Shown piece by piece: positions 16,845 to 24,528 of a stretch of 64,000 nucleotides of DNA (position 1 is its first letter; each line of letters begins with the position of its first letter). The position numbers and the translations under genes were made by a program. The stretch is from NCBI RefSeq assembly GCF_008086595.1, contig NZ_RXYA01000012.1, positions 1 to 64,000 on the forward strand. Direction: 5' to 3'. The stretch comes from Acetobacterium paludosum (GTDB lineage Bacteria; Bacillota; Clostridia; Eubacteriales; Eubacteriaceae). The notes below the pieces were generated by a model. That model ran no database searches. It was given only the letters and a program-made list of their open reading frames with translations, and was not told the DNA's origin.

Positions 16845-18013
16845 AAAAAATATGCGTATTAACAGCTACTCGCGCTGAGTATGGTCTTCTAAAAACGATT
16901 ATTTTAAAATTAAATGATATCCTTGAATTTGATGTACAAGTTGCTGTTACTGGAACGCATTTATCCCCTGAGTTTGGGCTAACCTATAAGGAAATCGAGC
17001 AGGATGGCATAAAGATTGATGAGAAAATTGAAATCCTTTTAAGCTCGGATACTCCTGCGGCTATTTCTAAATCGATGGGGTTAGCGATGATTGGTTTTGC
17101 TGAATATTTTGAGAGAACTAAACCGGATGCGCTGCTGGTATTAGGTGATCGTTATGAAACTTTAGCTGTATGTTGTGTTGCTATGAATCAAAAAATTCCA
17201 GTTGTACATCTTTATGGTGGTGAAACGACTGAAGGCGCCATAGATGAATCTATTAGACATGCTATAACCAAGTTAAGTTACTTGCACTTCACCAGTACAC
17301 AAGATTATCGTAACAGAGTTATTCAGCTTGGTGAACAGCCTGACAGGGTGTTCTGTGTAGGCGCAATGGGTATCGAAAATATACATAATGAAAAATTATT
17401 GAGCAAGAAGGAATTTGAAGAGGCCATTGATTTTAAACTTGACAGGCCCTATGCAGTGGTAACTTTTCACCCTGTAACACTTGAAATTGAAAATTATAAT
17501 TCAGAAAAACAGGTTCAAGCTTTACTGGATGCCTGTCACAAGTTTAACGAACTGTGTTTCATTTTTACCAAGGCTAATGCTGATGCAAATGGTCGCGTTA
17601 TTAATCAGTTAATTGATTCTTATGTAAATGAACATGATAATGCAATTGTTTTTGAATCCTTGGGGATGATTCGTTATTTAAGTGCACTAAAGTATGGGAC
17701 AATGGTAATCGGTAATTCATCTAGTGGATTGATCGAAGCCCCTAGCTTTGGAATCCCTACGATTAATATCGGTGATCGCCAAAAGGGAAGATTGCAGGCA
17801 GACAGTGTCATTAATTGTGATCCTAAATCAGTTGAAATTGAAAAAGCCATTGATGTGGCATTGACTGAAGAATTTAAGAATAAAGCTAAAAATGTCATTA
17901 ATCCCTATGGTGATGGGAATACATCGGATAAAATTATTGATAACCTTAGAGAATTGATTCTAAATGATAAAATAGATCTGAAAAAGAAATTTTATGATTT
18001 GAAAGTGAGATGA
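16841..18013 (+). CDS. legG: Hydrolysing sugar-nucleotide 2-epimerase LegG (NeuC family)
   Basis: A 390-residue GT-B-fold enzyme that removes the nucleotide and inverts C2 of the diacetamido sugar, giving the substrate of LegI. Recognisable segments are TATRAEYGLLK at the start, VLGDRYETLA, HLYGGETTEGAIDES and GNSSSGLIEAPSFGIP. It is joined to legI by a 4-bp overlap. The presence of a NeuC-type enzyme separates this pathway from pseudaminic acid synthesis, which uses PseG instead. Confidence 0.9.
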   Translation: MKKICVLTATRAEYGLLKTIILKLNDILEFDVQVAVTGTHLSPEFGLTYKEIEQDGIKIDEKIEILLSSDTPAAISKSMGLAMIGFAEYFERTKPDALLVLGDRYETLAVCCVAMNQKIPVVHLYGGETTEGAIDESIRHAITKLSYLHFTSTQDYRNRVIQLGEQPDRVFCVGAMGIENIHNEKLLSKKEFEEAIDFKLDRPYAVVTFHPVTLEIENYNSEKQVQALLDACHKFNELCFIFTKANADANGRVINQLIDSYVNEHDNAIVFESLGMIRYLSALKYGTMVIGNSSSGLIEAPSFGIPTINIGDRQKGRLQADSVINCDPKSVEIEKAIDVALTEEFKNKAKNVINPYGDGNTSDKIIDNLRELILNDKIDLKKKFYDLKVR

Positions 18014-18014
18014 T

Positions 18015-18992
18015 ATGAAAGTTGTTGTAATTGGACTAGGTTCAATGGGGAAAAGACGTATCCGTTTGATGCATAAATATGACGATAAAATACTGATTTT
18101 CGGTGTTGATACCAATGAGGAACGTCGAAAAATGTGTGGGGAGGAATACGGAATCGAAACATTCTGCAGTTTAACCGAGGCAATGAAAGCTATCTGTTTT
18201 GATTGTGCTTTTGTGTGCACGGCTCCTCTTTCTCATCACGTTATTATTAATCAGTGTCTAAAAATAGGATTGCATGTCTTTACCGAATTGAACTTAGTAG
18301 ATGATGGTTATGAAGAAAATATTCATCTTGCTAGGCAAAATGATCGTGTGTTATTTATGTCCTCGACATTTTTGTATAGAGAAGAAATAAAGAAAATAAA
18401 AACAATAATACAAAAAGAAAATTGCAAACTTAACTATACTTATCATGTTGGTCAATATCTATCGGACTGGCATCCATGGGAACGATACAATGACTTTTTT
18501 GTTGGCAATAAGCGTTCCAACGGGTGCAGAGAATTATTGGCAATTGAACTTCCCTGGCTGACTGACGTATTTGGTGATATTATTAAAGTTGATGTGGTTA
18601 AGAGTAAAATGAGTGATTTAAATATTAGTTATGATGATAACTATTTGATTCTTATTCAACACACAACTGGATATAAAGGGACTTTGGCTATTGATGTTGT
18701 ATCAAGAAAAGCAGTCAGAAATTTTGAAGTGTTTGGAGAGAAACTTTATCTTAGTTGGGATGGTTCGCCAACAGGTTTAAAACAGTATGATTACGAAAAG
18801 AAAGCAGAGGTCAATCTTCAATTATATAAAGAAATTGATCAGCTTGAAAATTATAGTAATTTTGTAGTTGAAAATGCCTATTTGGAGGAAATAACCTCTT
18901 TTTTTGAAGCCATAGCAAATGGAGAAATACCTTTGTATAGTTTTGAAAAGGACAAATATATTCTTGAAATTATTGATAAGATAGAGGCATAA
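18015..18992 (+). CDS. Gfo/Idh/MocA-family protein without the EKP lysine
   Basis: A 325-residue protein with an N-terminal NAD(P)-binding Rossmann domain (VIGLGSMGKRRI) and a Gfo/Idh C-terminal domain. Where active members have an EKP-type motif whose Lys takes part in catalysis, this one reads FTELNLVDD, so that Lys is absent. It may be a non-catalytic partner of the next gene product or use different chemistry. It begins 1 bp after legG. The substrate is unknown; the operon suggests a modified legionaminic acid or its precursor. Confidence 0.8.
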   Translation: MKVVVIGLGSMGKRRIRLMHKYDDKILIFGVDTNEERRKMCGEEYGIETFCSLTEAMKAICFDCAFVCTAPLSHHVIINQCLKIGLHVFTELNLVDDGYEENIHLARQNDRVLFMSSTFLYREEIKKIKTIIQKENCKLNYTYHVGQYLSDWHPWERYNDFFVGNKRSNGCRELLAIELPWLTDVFGDIIKVDVVKSKMSDLNISYDDNYLILIQHTTGYKGTLAIDVVSRKAVRNFEVFGEKLYLSWDGSPTGLKQYDYEKKAEVNLQLYKEIDQLENYSNFVVENAYLEEITSFFEAIANGEIPLYSFEKDKYILEIIDKIEA

Positions 18993-18995
18993 TAG

Positions 18996-19940
18996 ATGGT
19001 ATCGTATAAAATAGGGATCATCGGTCTCGGTTCAATTGGTATAAGGCATGTAAAAAATATCGTTAGTGTTTTAAAAGAACAAGGCAAGTCCTATTCAATT
19101 GATTTGGTCAGAAGTGGAAGAGGCAAAGAGTCGGATAGTGAAATAGTAAAACATGTAAACCAGATATATTATTCTTATGCTACGGTTCCAAATGACTACG
19201 ATGTGTTGTTTATTACAAACCCTACCTATTTGCATTTTGAGACAATACAGCAGTTTGTTTCGAAAACGAAACATATGTTTATTGAAAAGCCAATATTTGA
19301 TAACATAGATGTGCCTCTAAAAGAATTAGGTTTAAAAAGAGACAGTACATATTATGTAGCTTGTCCATTGCGTTATACAGATGTGATCCAATACCTAAAA
19401 GATAGATTAAGAGAAATGAATGTGTTTAGTGTCAGAGTAATTTGTTCAAGTTATCTGCCAGAATGGAGACCGAATCAAGATTATCGTAATTCCTACAGTG
19501 CTCATAAAGATCAAGGAGGCGGAGTTTCCATTGATTTGATCCATGAGTGGGATTATCTATGCTATTTATTTGGTGAGCCTGTTGAAGTATTTAATTTGAG
19601 AGGCACTTTTTCTAATTTAAAAATTGATAGTGATGATATATCCTTGTACATTGGAAAATATGATAATATGTTAGTCGAAATTCACTTAGATTATTTTGGG
19701 CGTCAAACAATTAGAGAAGTTCAAATATTTACAGATAAAGACACAGTAGTAGGAGACCTGACCAACAGCGAAATACGGTATTTGAAAAGTGGGGAGATTA
19801 TTTCCTTTAGGGAACAAAGAAATGATTACCAGTATAAAGAAATATCAAATTTTTTTGATATTATAGAAGGACGAGTGCCTAATGATAATGATATTTCAAA
19901 AGCACTCAGAATTTTGCAAATTGCAAAAGAAGGGAAGTAA
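18996..19940 (+). CDS. Gfo/Idh/MocA-family oxidoreductase
   Basis: A 314-residue NAD(P)-dependent oxidoreductase with IIGLGSIGIRHVKN at the cofactor site and an intact EKP motif (FIEKPIFDN). DQGGGVSIDLIHEWDYL includes the conserved Asp and His region of the substrate pocket. It lies 3 bp after a related gene that lacks the EKP lysine, so the pair may form a heteromer. Position just before legF suggests oxidation or reduction of the nonulosonic acid or a precursor; the reaction is not known. Confidence 0.83.
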   Translation: MVSYKIGIIGLGSIGIRHVKNIVSVLKEQGKSYSIDLVRSGRGKESDSEIVKHVNQIYYSYATVPNDYDVLFITNPTYLHFETIQQFVSKTKHMFIEKPIFDNIDVPLKELGLKRDSTYYVACPLRYTDVIQYLKDRLREMNVFSVRVICSSYLPEWRPNQDYRNSYSAHKDQGGGVSIDLIHEWDYLCYLFGEPVEVFNLRGTFSNLKIDSDDISLYIGKYDNMLVEIHLDYFGRQTIREVQIFTDKDTVVGDLTNSEIRYLKSGEIISFREQRNDYQYKEISNFFDIIEGRVPNDNDISKALRILQIAKEGK

Positions 19941-19941
19941 T

Positions 19942-20691
19942 ATGGATATCTTATTTACAATATGTGGAAGAGCTGGATCGAAAGGAATTAGAAACAAAAA
20001 TACAAAAGATTTTTTGGGCTATCCTTTGCCATTATATACAGTTTCAGCAATTGAATTATATAAAAGAGAGAATCCTGATATCCATTGTGACATTGTATTA
20101 AACACTGATAGTATGGATCTTATAAAAATGTTTAAAGAACAATTAAATTTTGAAGTTGAAATAATTAATAGAGATCCGTTTTTGGCCTTGGATAATACCT
20201 CAAAAGTTGCAGTTATTCTAAATTGTTTAGAGGTGATGAAAGTTAGAAATTCAATCAACTACGATATGGTTGTTGATTTGGATATCACATCTCCATTAAG
20301 AACTGTGAAGGATATTAATAATCTAATACAAAAGAAGTTGAATTCCGATGCTGATGTGATATTCTCAGTAACGGAGGCAAGAAGAAATCCATATTTCAAC
20401 ATGGTTAAGAAAACAGAAAATGGCTATGAACGTGTTATAAAGTCATCTTTTAATGCAAGGCAGGAAGCACCAGAGATATTTGATATGAATGCATCCTTAT
20501 ATGCATATTCACCAGTATTCCTTGAGAGTGGCAAAGGAATTTTTGAAGGAAAATGTGATGTTATTAAAATGTTAGATACTGGAATTTTAGATTTGGATAA
20601 TGAGAATGATTTTGAATTGATGCAGGTAATTGCAGAATACTTGTACAATAAACAACTTGATTTTAAAATAGTTAGAGACAATATTTACTAA
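19942..20691 (+). CDS. legF: CMP-legionaminic acid synthetase LegF
   Basis: A 249-residue acylneuraminate cytidylyltransferase that activates legionaminic acid with CTP for transfer by Maf. CGRAGSKGIRNKNTKDF is the CTP-binding loop; DLDITSPLRT contains the metal-binding Asp. I start at ATG 19942, just after the preceding stop, where GAAGGGAAG gives a ribosome site; an upstream ATG would overlap the previous gene by about 60 bases. This is the last pathway enzyme in the block. Confidence 0.87.
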   Translation: MDILFTICGRAGSKGIRNKNTKDFLGYPLPLYTVSAIELYKRENPDIHCDIVLNTDSMDLIKMFKEQLNFEVEIINRDPFLALDNTSKVAVILNCLEVMKVRNSINYDMVVDLDITSPLRTVKDINNLIQKKLNSDADVIFSVTEARRNPYFNMVKKTENGYERVIKSSFNARQEAPEIFDMNASLYAYSPVFLESGKGIFEGKCDVIKMLDTGILDLDNENDFELMQVIAEYLYNKQLDFKIVRDNIY

Positions 20692-20712
20692 ATATTCTTG
20701 AGAACATAAGTA

Positions 20713-20751
20713 TATTTAGAAAATAAGATAAAACATCTTATTTTCTAAATA
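20713..20751. repeat. Perfect AT-rich hairpin after legF
   Basis: Arms of 17 bp, 20713-20729 and 20735-20751, are exact reverse complements around a 5-nt loop. Only A residues follow on the plus strand, so it is not a standard terminator for this operon. It could stabilise the upstream mRNA or mark an RNA end. Confidence 0.6.
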
Positions 20752-20808
20752 AAAAAACTATCTGGTTTAATTTATTAATAGAAAAAATTATAAAAGGAGT
20801 TTGTTTAA

Positions 20809-22209
20809 ATGAAAATATTATTAGTTTCGTATGATAATGATAACAGTATTGCATATTTCCCATTAGGTTTGGGTTATCTGGCCGCGGCTATAAGAAATAG
20901 TGGGCATGACGTTGAAATTTATCAACAAGATATATACCATTATCCAATAGAACACTTAACCGAATATTTAGATAATAATCATTTCGACATCATTGGATTA
21001 GGTGCCTGTGGTGGTTATTATCAATACGATGTTATTAAGAATAATGTAAAAGCAATAAATAATTCTAAAGATAGACCGATACTAATATTAGGGGGGCATC
21101 TTCCATCACCTGAACCAGAGTATTTTTTAAGAAAATTTCAAGCAGACTTTATTGTAATTGGTGAGGGTGAAGGGACCACAGTAGAGCTAATTAACGGATT
21201 GGAAAAAGGAAAAAAAGATTTTAATGACATAAAAAGCATTGCATATATTGATGAAAATGCATTTTATATTGAAACAGAGAGACGAGAACCAATCAAGAAC
21301 ATTGATGAGATTGCTTGGCCGGCATATGATTTATTTGATATGGAACAATATGTTTTATATCCGGCCCCAAAAATGAAAAGAAAAGATAGAAATATGGTGA
21401 TGCTCAGTGGTCGAGGTTGTCCATTTAAATGTAACTTTTGTTATCGACTGGATAAAGGGTTTAGACCAAGATCAACAAAAGGGCTAATTGATGAAATATT
21501 GTTCCTAAAAAAACAATATATGGTTACTTTCATCAGTTTCTGGGATGAACTTTTAATGTCTTCAATTTCCAGAATGTATGAATTTTGTAATGGTCTTATT
21601 GATGAAAATGTAGATATTCATTGGTCTTGTAATGGAAGATTGAACTTTGCAAGTAAAGATCTTGAAATGCTTAAGCTCATGAAAAAGGCAGGTTGTGTAT
21701 TCATCAACTATGGAATTGAATCGATGGATAATAATTGTTTGAAATTGATGCATAAAAATTTAACAACAGAGATGATAATTAAGGGTATAGAAAATACTGA
21801 GCTAGCGGGTATAAGTCCAGGCTTAAATATAATATTTGGAAATTTAAAGGAGAATAGAGCAGTAATCGAAAAAGATGTTGAATTTTTATTGAAATATGAT
21901 GATCATGCACAATTAAGAACAATACGACCAGTGACTCCTTATCCAGGGACAGATTTGTATAATTTGGCCATTGAGAAGGGATTGATAAAAGATATAGAAG
22001 ATTTCTATGAAAACAAGCATAGAAATTCAGATTTGTTAACGTGTAATTTAACAGATATGACAGATGACGAGTTTTATGAGTGCTTGTTTTGGGCGAATAG
22101 TATGTTGCTAAATAATTATATTAATAATATAAAGGAAAGAAATAGCGAAATATTAGAAAATCTGTATCATAAAAAAGATAGCAATTTTAGGGGATTTAGA
22201 ATGGTGTAA
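20809..22209 (+). CDS. Cobalamin-binding radical SAM enzyme
   Basis: A 466-residue protein with an N-terminal B12-binding-like domain (about 1-140; no DxHxxG lower-ligand motif) and a radical SAM barrel. The Fe-S cluster motif is GCPFKCNFCY, with Cys near 204, 208 and 211. A helical C-terminal part follows. Many relatives are methyltransferases acting on unactivated carbon. It has its own AAAGGAG site 117 bp after legF and closes the glycosylation operon. Modification of the glycan or of flagellin is a reasonable guess, but the substrate cannot be read from the sequence. Confidence 0.85.
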   Translation: MKILLVSYDNDNSIAYFPLGLGYLAAAIRNSGHDVEIYQQDIYHYPIEHLTEYLDNNHFDIIGLGACGGYYQYDVIKNNVKAINNSKDRPILILGGHLPSPEPEYFLRKFQADFIVIGEGEGTTVELINGLEKGKKDFNDIKSIAYIDENAFYIETERREPIKNIDEIAWPAYDLFDMEQYVLYPAPKMKRKDRNMVMLSGRGCPFKCNFCYRLDKGFRPRSTKGLIDEILFLKKQYMVTFISFWDELLMSSISRMYEFCNGLIDENVDIHWSCNGRLNFASKDLEMLKLMKKAGCVFINYGIESMDNNCLKLMHKNLTTEMIIKGIENTELAGISPGLNIIFGNLKENRAVIEKDVEFLLKYDDHAQLRTIRPVTPYPGTDLYNLAIEKGLIKDIEDFYENKHRNSDLLTCNLTDMTDDEFYECLFWANSMLLNNYINNIKERNSEILENLYHKKDSNFRGFRMV

Positions 22210-22324
22210 ATTATTTGGGCTAAAATATTAAGTTGTTAAGCTCTTCCACTAAATGATAGTTTTGCAACTTTTTAGAGATTTTAAAAATGATAATGTAGTG
22301 ATCAGCGTCGGATCTTATAACTTT

Positions 22325-22660
22325 CTATTTAAACACCTTATCACTAAACTCATTCCCTTCAGCCAAATTAAGCAGCGAGATATAAATATTCACCACAATC
22401 TGGAACAGTTCCGGGGGGACTTCCTGACCCATTTCCAGCTTGGAAAGAAGGGTAGCAGCGCTGTCATCATGGTAGACGGGAATACCGTTTTTTTCAGCCA
22501 CATTTAAGATATTCTGGGCCACAAAACCAGTGCCAGCGGCAACGATCACCGGGGCATTGCTCTTTTTGGGATCATATTTTAAGGCCGATACTCTTAATGT
22601 TTTTTCTTTTTCCGGCAGTTCCTTATGGGGAACTGTTTTTTTCTTTTTAGACGGTGACAT
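22325..22660 (-). CDS. FlhB C-terminal-domain-like protein (YlqH type)
   Basis: A 111-residue protein matching only the cytoplasmic part of the flagellar export switch FlhB: SALKYDPKKSNAPVIVAAG and later IPVYHDDSAATLLSKL. It has no membrane segments and lacks the NPTH autocleavage motif, so it resembles the part of FlhB that follows the cleavage site. The start overlaps the end of the FliK-like gene by 14 bp. Bacillus has a similar FliK-like/FlhB-like pair (ylqG-ylqH). Its role in export switching is not established. Confidence 0.82.
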   Translation of the reverse strand: MSPSKKKKTVPHKELPEKEKTLRVSALKYDPKKSNAPVIVAAGTGFVAQNILNVAEKNGIPVYHDDSAATLLSKLEMGQEVPPELFQIVVNIYISLLNLAEGNEFSDKVFK

Positions 22661-24254
22661 CGATGCCTACCTTTCTGAAAGCCAATTTGGGATAACGCTG
22701 GAGAATGCTCTGGCTTTCCACATACTCTGCAATGCCACAGGAAGCCAGTTTGTAACCCTGTTCCTCGACAATCGATTTAAGTTTGTCTTTGCTGCTGTTG
22801 ATGGTATCAACCAAAGTGGGCGGACAATTGATGTTCAAATTGATGCTTTTATCTCTTGCCGAAAGTTCAACTTCAAAATTTCCGTATTTGTCGGTTTGAA
22901 TGGTAAAAAAGATATCTGTTGCAGTTTCTGAATTTGTTTGGCTGCCATCTTTCTCAGCAGGGTCTTTGTCAACAAAGAACTCGCCATAAGTATTGGCATC
23001 CAGAAAACGCAGCGGGATCAGAAAATGCATTAGGTTGAAGATCGGGCTTTCGTTTCGGATAATAGTTTCTAAAAGATTTTGCGCTGAATTGATAATTTTA
23101 GTTGAGTTGGAGTCATCCAAGGCTTTTTCAATTAAGTGAGCCAGCTCGACCTTGTCTCTGTCTTGGGGATCTTGGGTGGTCGAATTGATTCGATCAGACA
23201 GAATTTCAGCTTCTTTGGCATGAAAAAAAAGTTGCTTTTTCATGTCGACTATTTCAGTATCGGTCAAATTGGACAAAGGCTTCAAAGCCTGGGCGAATTT
23301 CAAGACCGATGCTTCCAGCTGCTCCGGATCGCCTTTATCGTACCGGACAATATGATCAATAATGGTGGAAATGGATTGATAGGTTTTGTCGCTAAAAGAT
23401 TGAGAGTTTAAAATTTGCCGCAATGCCGGAATGATTTCGTTTTTCAGCAGCTTTTGAATCGCTTGAAAATCCTGGCCTTTTCCGTTTAAAGCTGTTTCTA
23501 TTCTTTCCAATTGATTCGTGAGGTTCTTCCCGGACTGGGCAGCTTTTAAATCGATCAGTTTTTGAAGTTCAGGACTTGTTTGATTTTTCCCGCCTAAAAT
23601 GGTTTTTAAATCGACCAGCTTTTGGTCGCTTGGGGCTGGGGTTTTGTTGCCGGTTAAGGCTGATTCCAGTTTAGTCAATTCCTGTGCCAACAGCGCTTTC
23701 TCTTTGGTCGGGAGGGTCATCAGTAAACGGCTTGTTTCGATAAAAATGCCCTTTAGGGTTTGGTTGCGGTTTACATAGGCATCATAATGCCTGAGGATTG
23801 ACACAATGGCTTCTTTTAACTGGGGATAGCCATCCAGCTTGGATAAGGATCGAAGACTGTCGAAAAACGTTCCTTTAAAGATTGTTTCCGTTTTATCCTG
23901 GGTTAACAGCGCACTTAACAAATCCTGAGAATTGATAAAGATGCCATCAAGCATTTCTTTAGGAATAGCGTCGATTGAGCCATCAAAAAGCTGCGCGATC
24001 AGGATAAACTTTCGCAGCGAATCGGCCTCGGCAGAGGTACTGTTCAATAAGGGCTTTAAGATTTCCTTTTGTAAATTCTGAAATAAGGTATCTCTGAAAC
24101 TCTCCTGTTGCAGGTTGTCGGAAGTCTCAGGGGTCTTAATGCTGATGTCGGTATTGTTAAGATTAAAAATGGCATCACCGGGGATGATTGGTTTGCTGGT
24201 TATATCGTTCGTTTTAGGTGATTGAACGGTCGAGGTAATTTTGATACTGTCCAT
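22647..24254 (-). CDS. FliK-like hook-length-control-type protein (YlqG type)
   Basis: A 535-residue protein: a long, helical, Gln/Lys/Leu-rich N-terminal region with no clear domain, then a Flg_hook-like C-terminal domain from about 435 (FFTIQTDKYGNFEVEL to KSIVEEQGYKLASC). The C-terminal domain of FliK contacts FlhB, and the following overlapping gene encodes an FlhB-like domain, so the two products may interact. A repeated LVDLKT/LIDLKA segment near 208-240 looks like a small internal duplication. It is transcribed away from cheA. Confidence 0.8.
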   Translation of the reverse strand: MDSIKITSTVQSPKTNDITSKPIIPGDAIFNLNNTDISIKTPETSDNLQQESFRDTLFQNLQKEILKPLLNSTSAEADSLRKFILIAQLFDGSIDAIPKEMLDGIFINSQDLLSALLTQDKTETIFKGTFFDSLRSLSKLDGYPQLKEAIVSILRHYDAYVNRNQTLKGIFIETSRLLMTLPTKEKALLAQELTKLESALTGNKTPAPSDQKLVDLKTILGGKNQTSPELQKLIDLKAAQSGKNLTNQLERIETALNGKGQDFQAIQKLLKNEIIPALRQILNSQSFSDKTYQSISTIIDHIVRYDKGDPEQLEASVLKFAQALKPLSNLTDTEIVDMKKQLFFHAKEAEILSDRINSTTQDPQDRDKVELAHLIEKALDDSNSTKIINSAQNLLETIIRNESPIFNLMHFLIPLRFLDANTYGEFFVDKDPAEKDGSQTNSETATDIFFTIQTDKYGNFEVELSARDKSINLNINCPPTLVDTINSSKDKLKSIVEEQGYKLASCGIAEYVESQSILQRYPKLAFRKVGIDVTV

Positions 24255-24528
24255 ATTGAGGCTCCCTTCAACTTATTTGTTAGTTAAGATTATACTTTAT
24301 CATTTAAATTTAAGCAAACATTTCAAGCCGAAGTGGATTTAATTTAAGAGATTTGACAATTTTATAAAATTGACTAACCTTTTTGACTGATTTGACGATA
24401 TAATAAAAAGAGAATAAAGTAATGGAATGATAAATAATCAGGATTTGTAAAAAAAAGTGGATTTAACACAAAAAGGCGATATAATATTGTTGGTACGAAA
24501 AATTCATTATAGATAAAGGATGGTTACA
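24255..24528. promoter_or_regulatory. Divergent regulatory region between the FliK-like gene and cheA
   Basis: TTGAC occurs at 24353, 24370, 24383 and 24393. CGATATAATA occurs twice, giving TATAAT -10 candidates at 24399 and 24480 for cheA. AAGTGGATTTAA is also duplicated (24341 and near 24456). The duplications suggest two tandem promoters or two copies of a regulator site. No perfect sigma-D promoter was found. Confidence 0.5.

Noticed and set aside
9151-20691. Sialic (neuraminic) or pseudaminic acid pathway
   Set aside because: LegB, LegC and PtmE-type enzymes point to legionaminic acid; a NeuC-type LegG is present and no PseG or PseB was seen. The distinction still relies on family resemblance.
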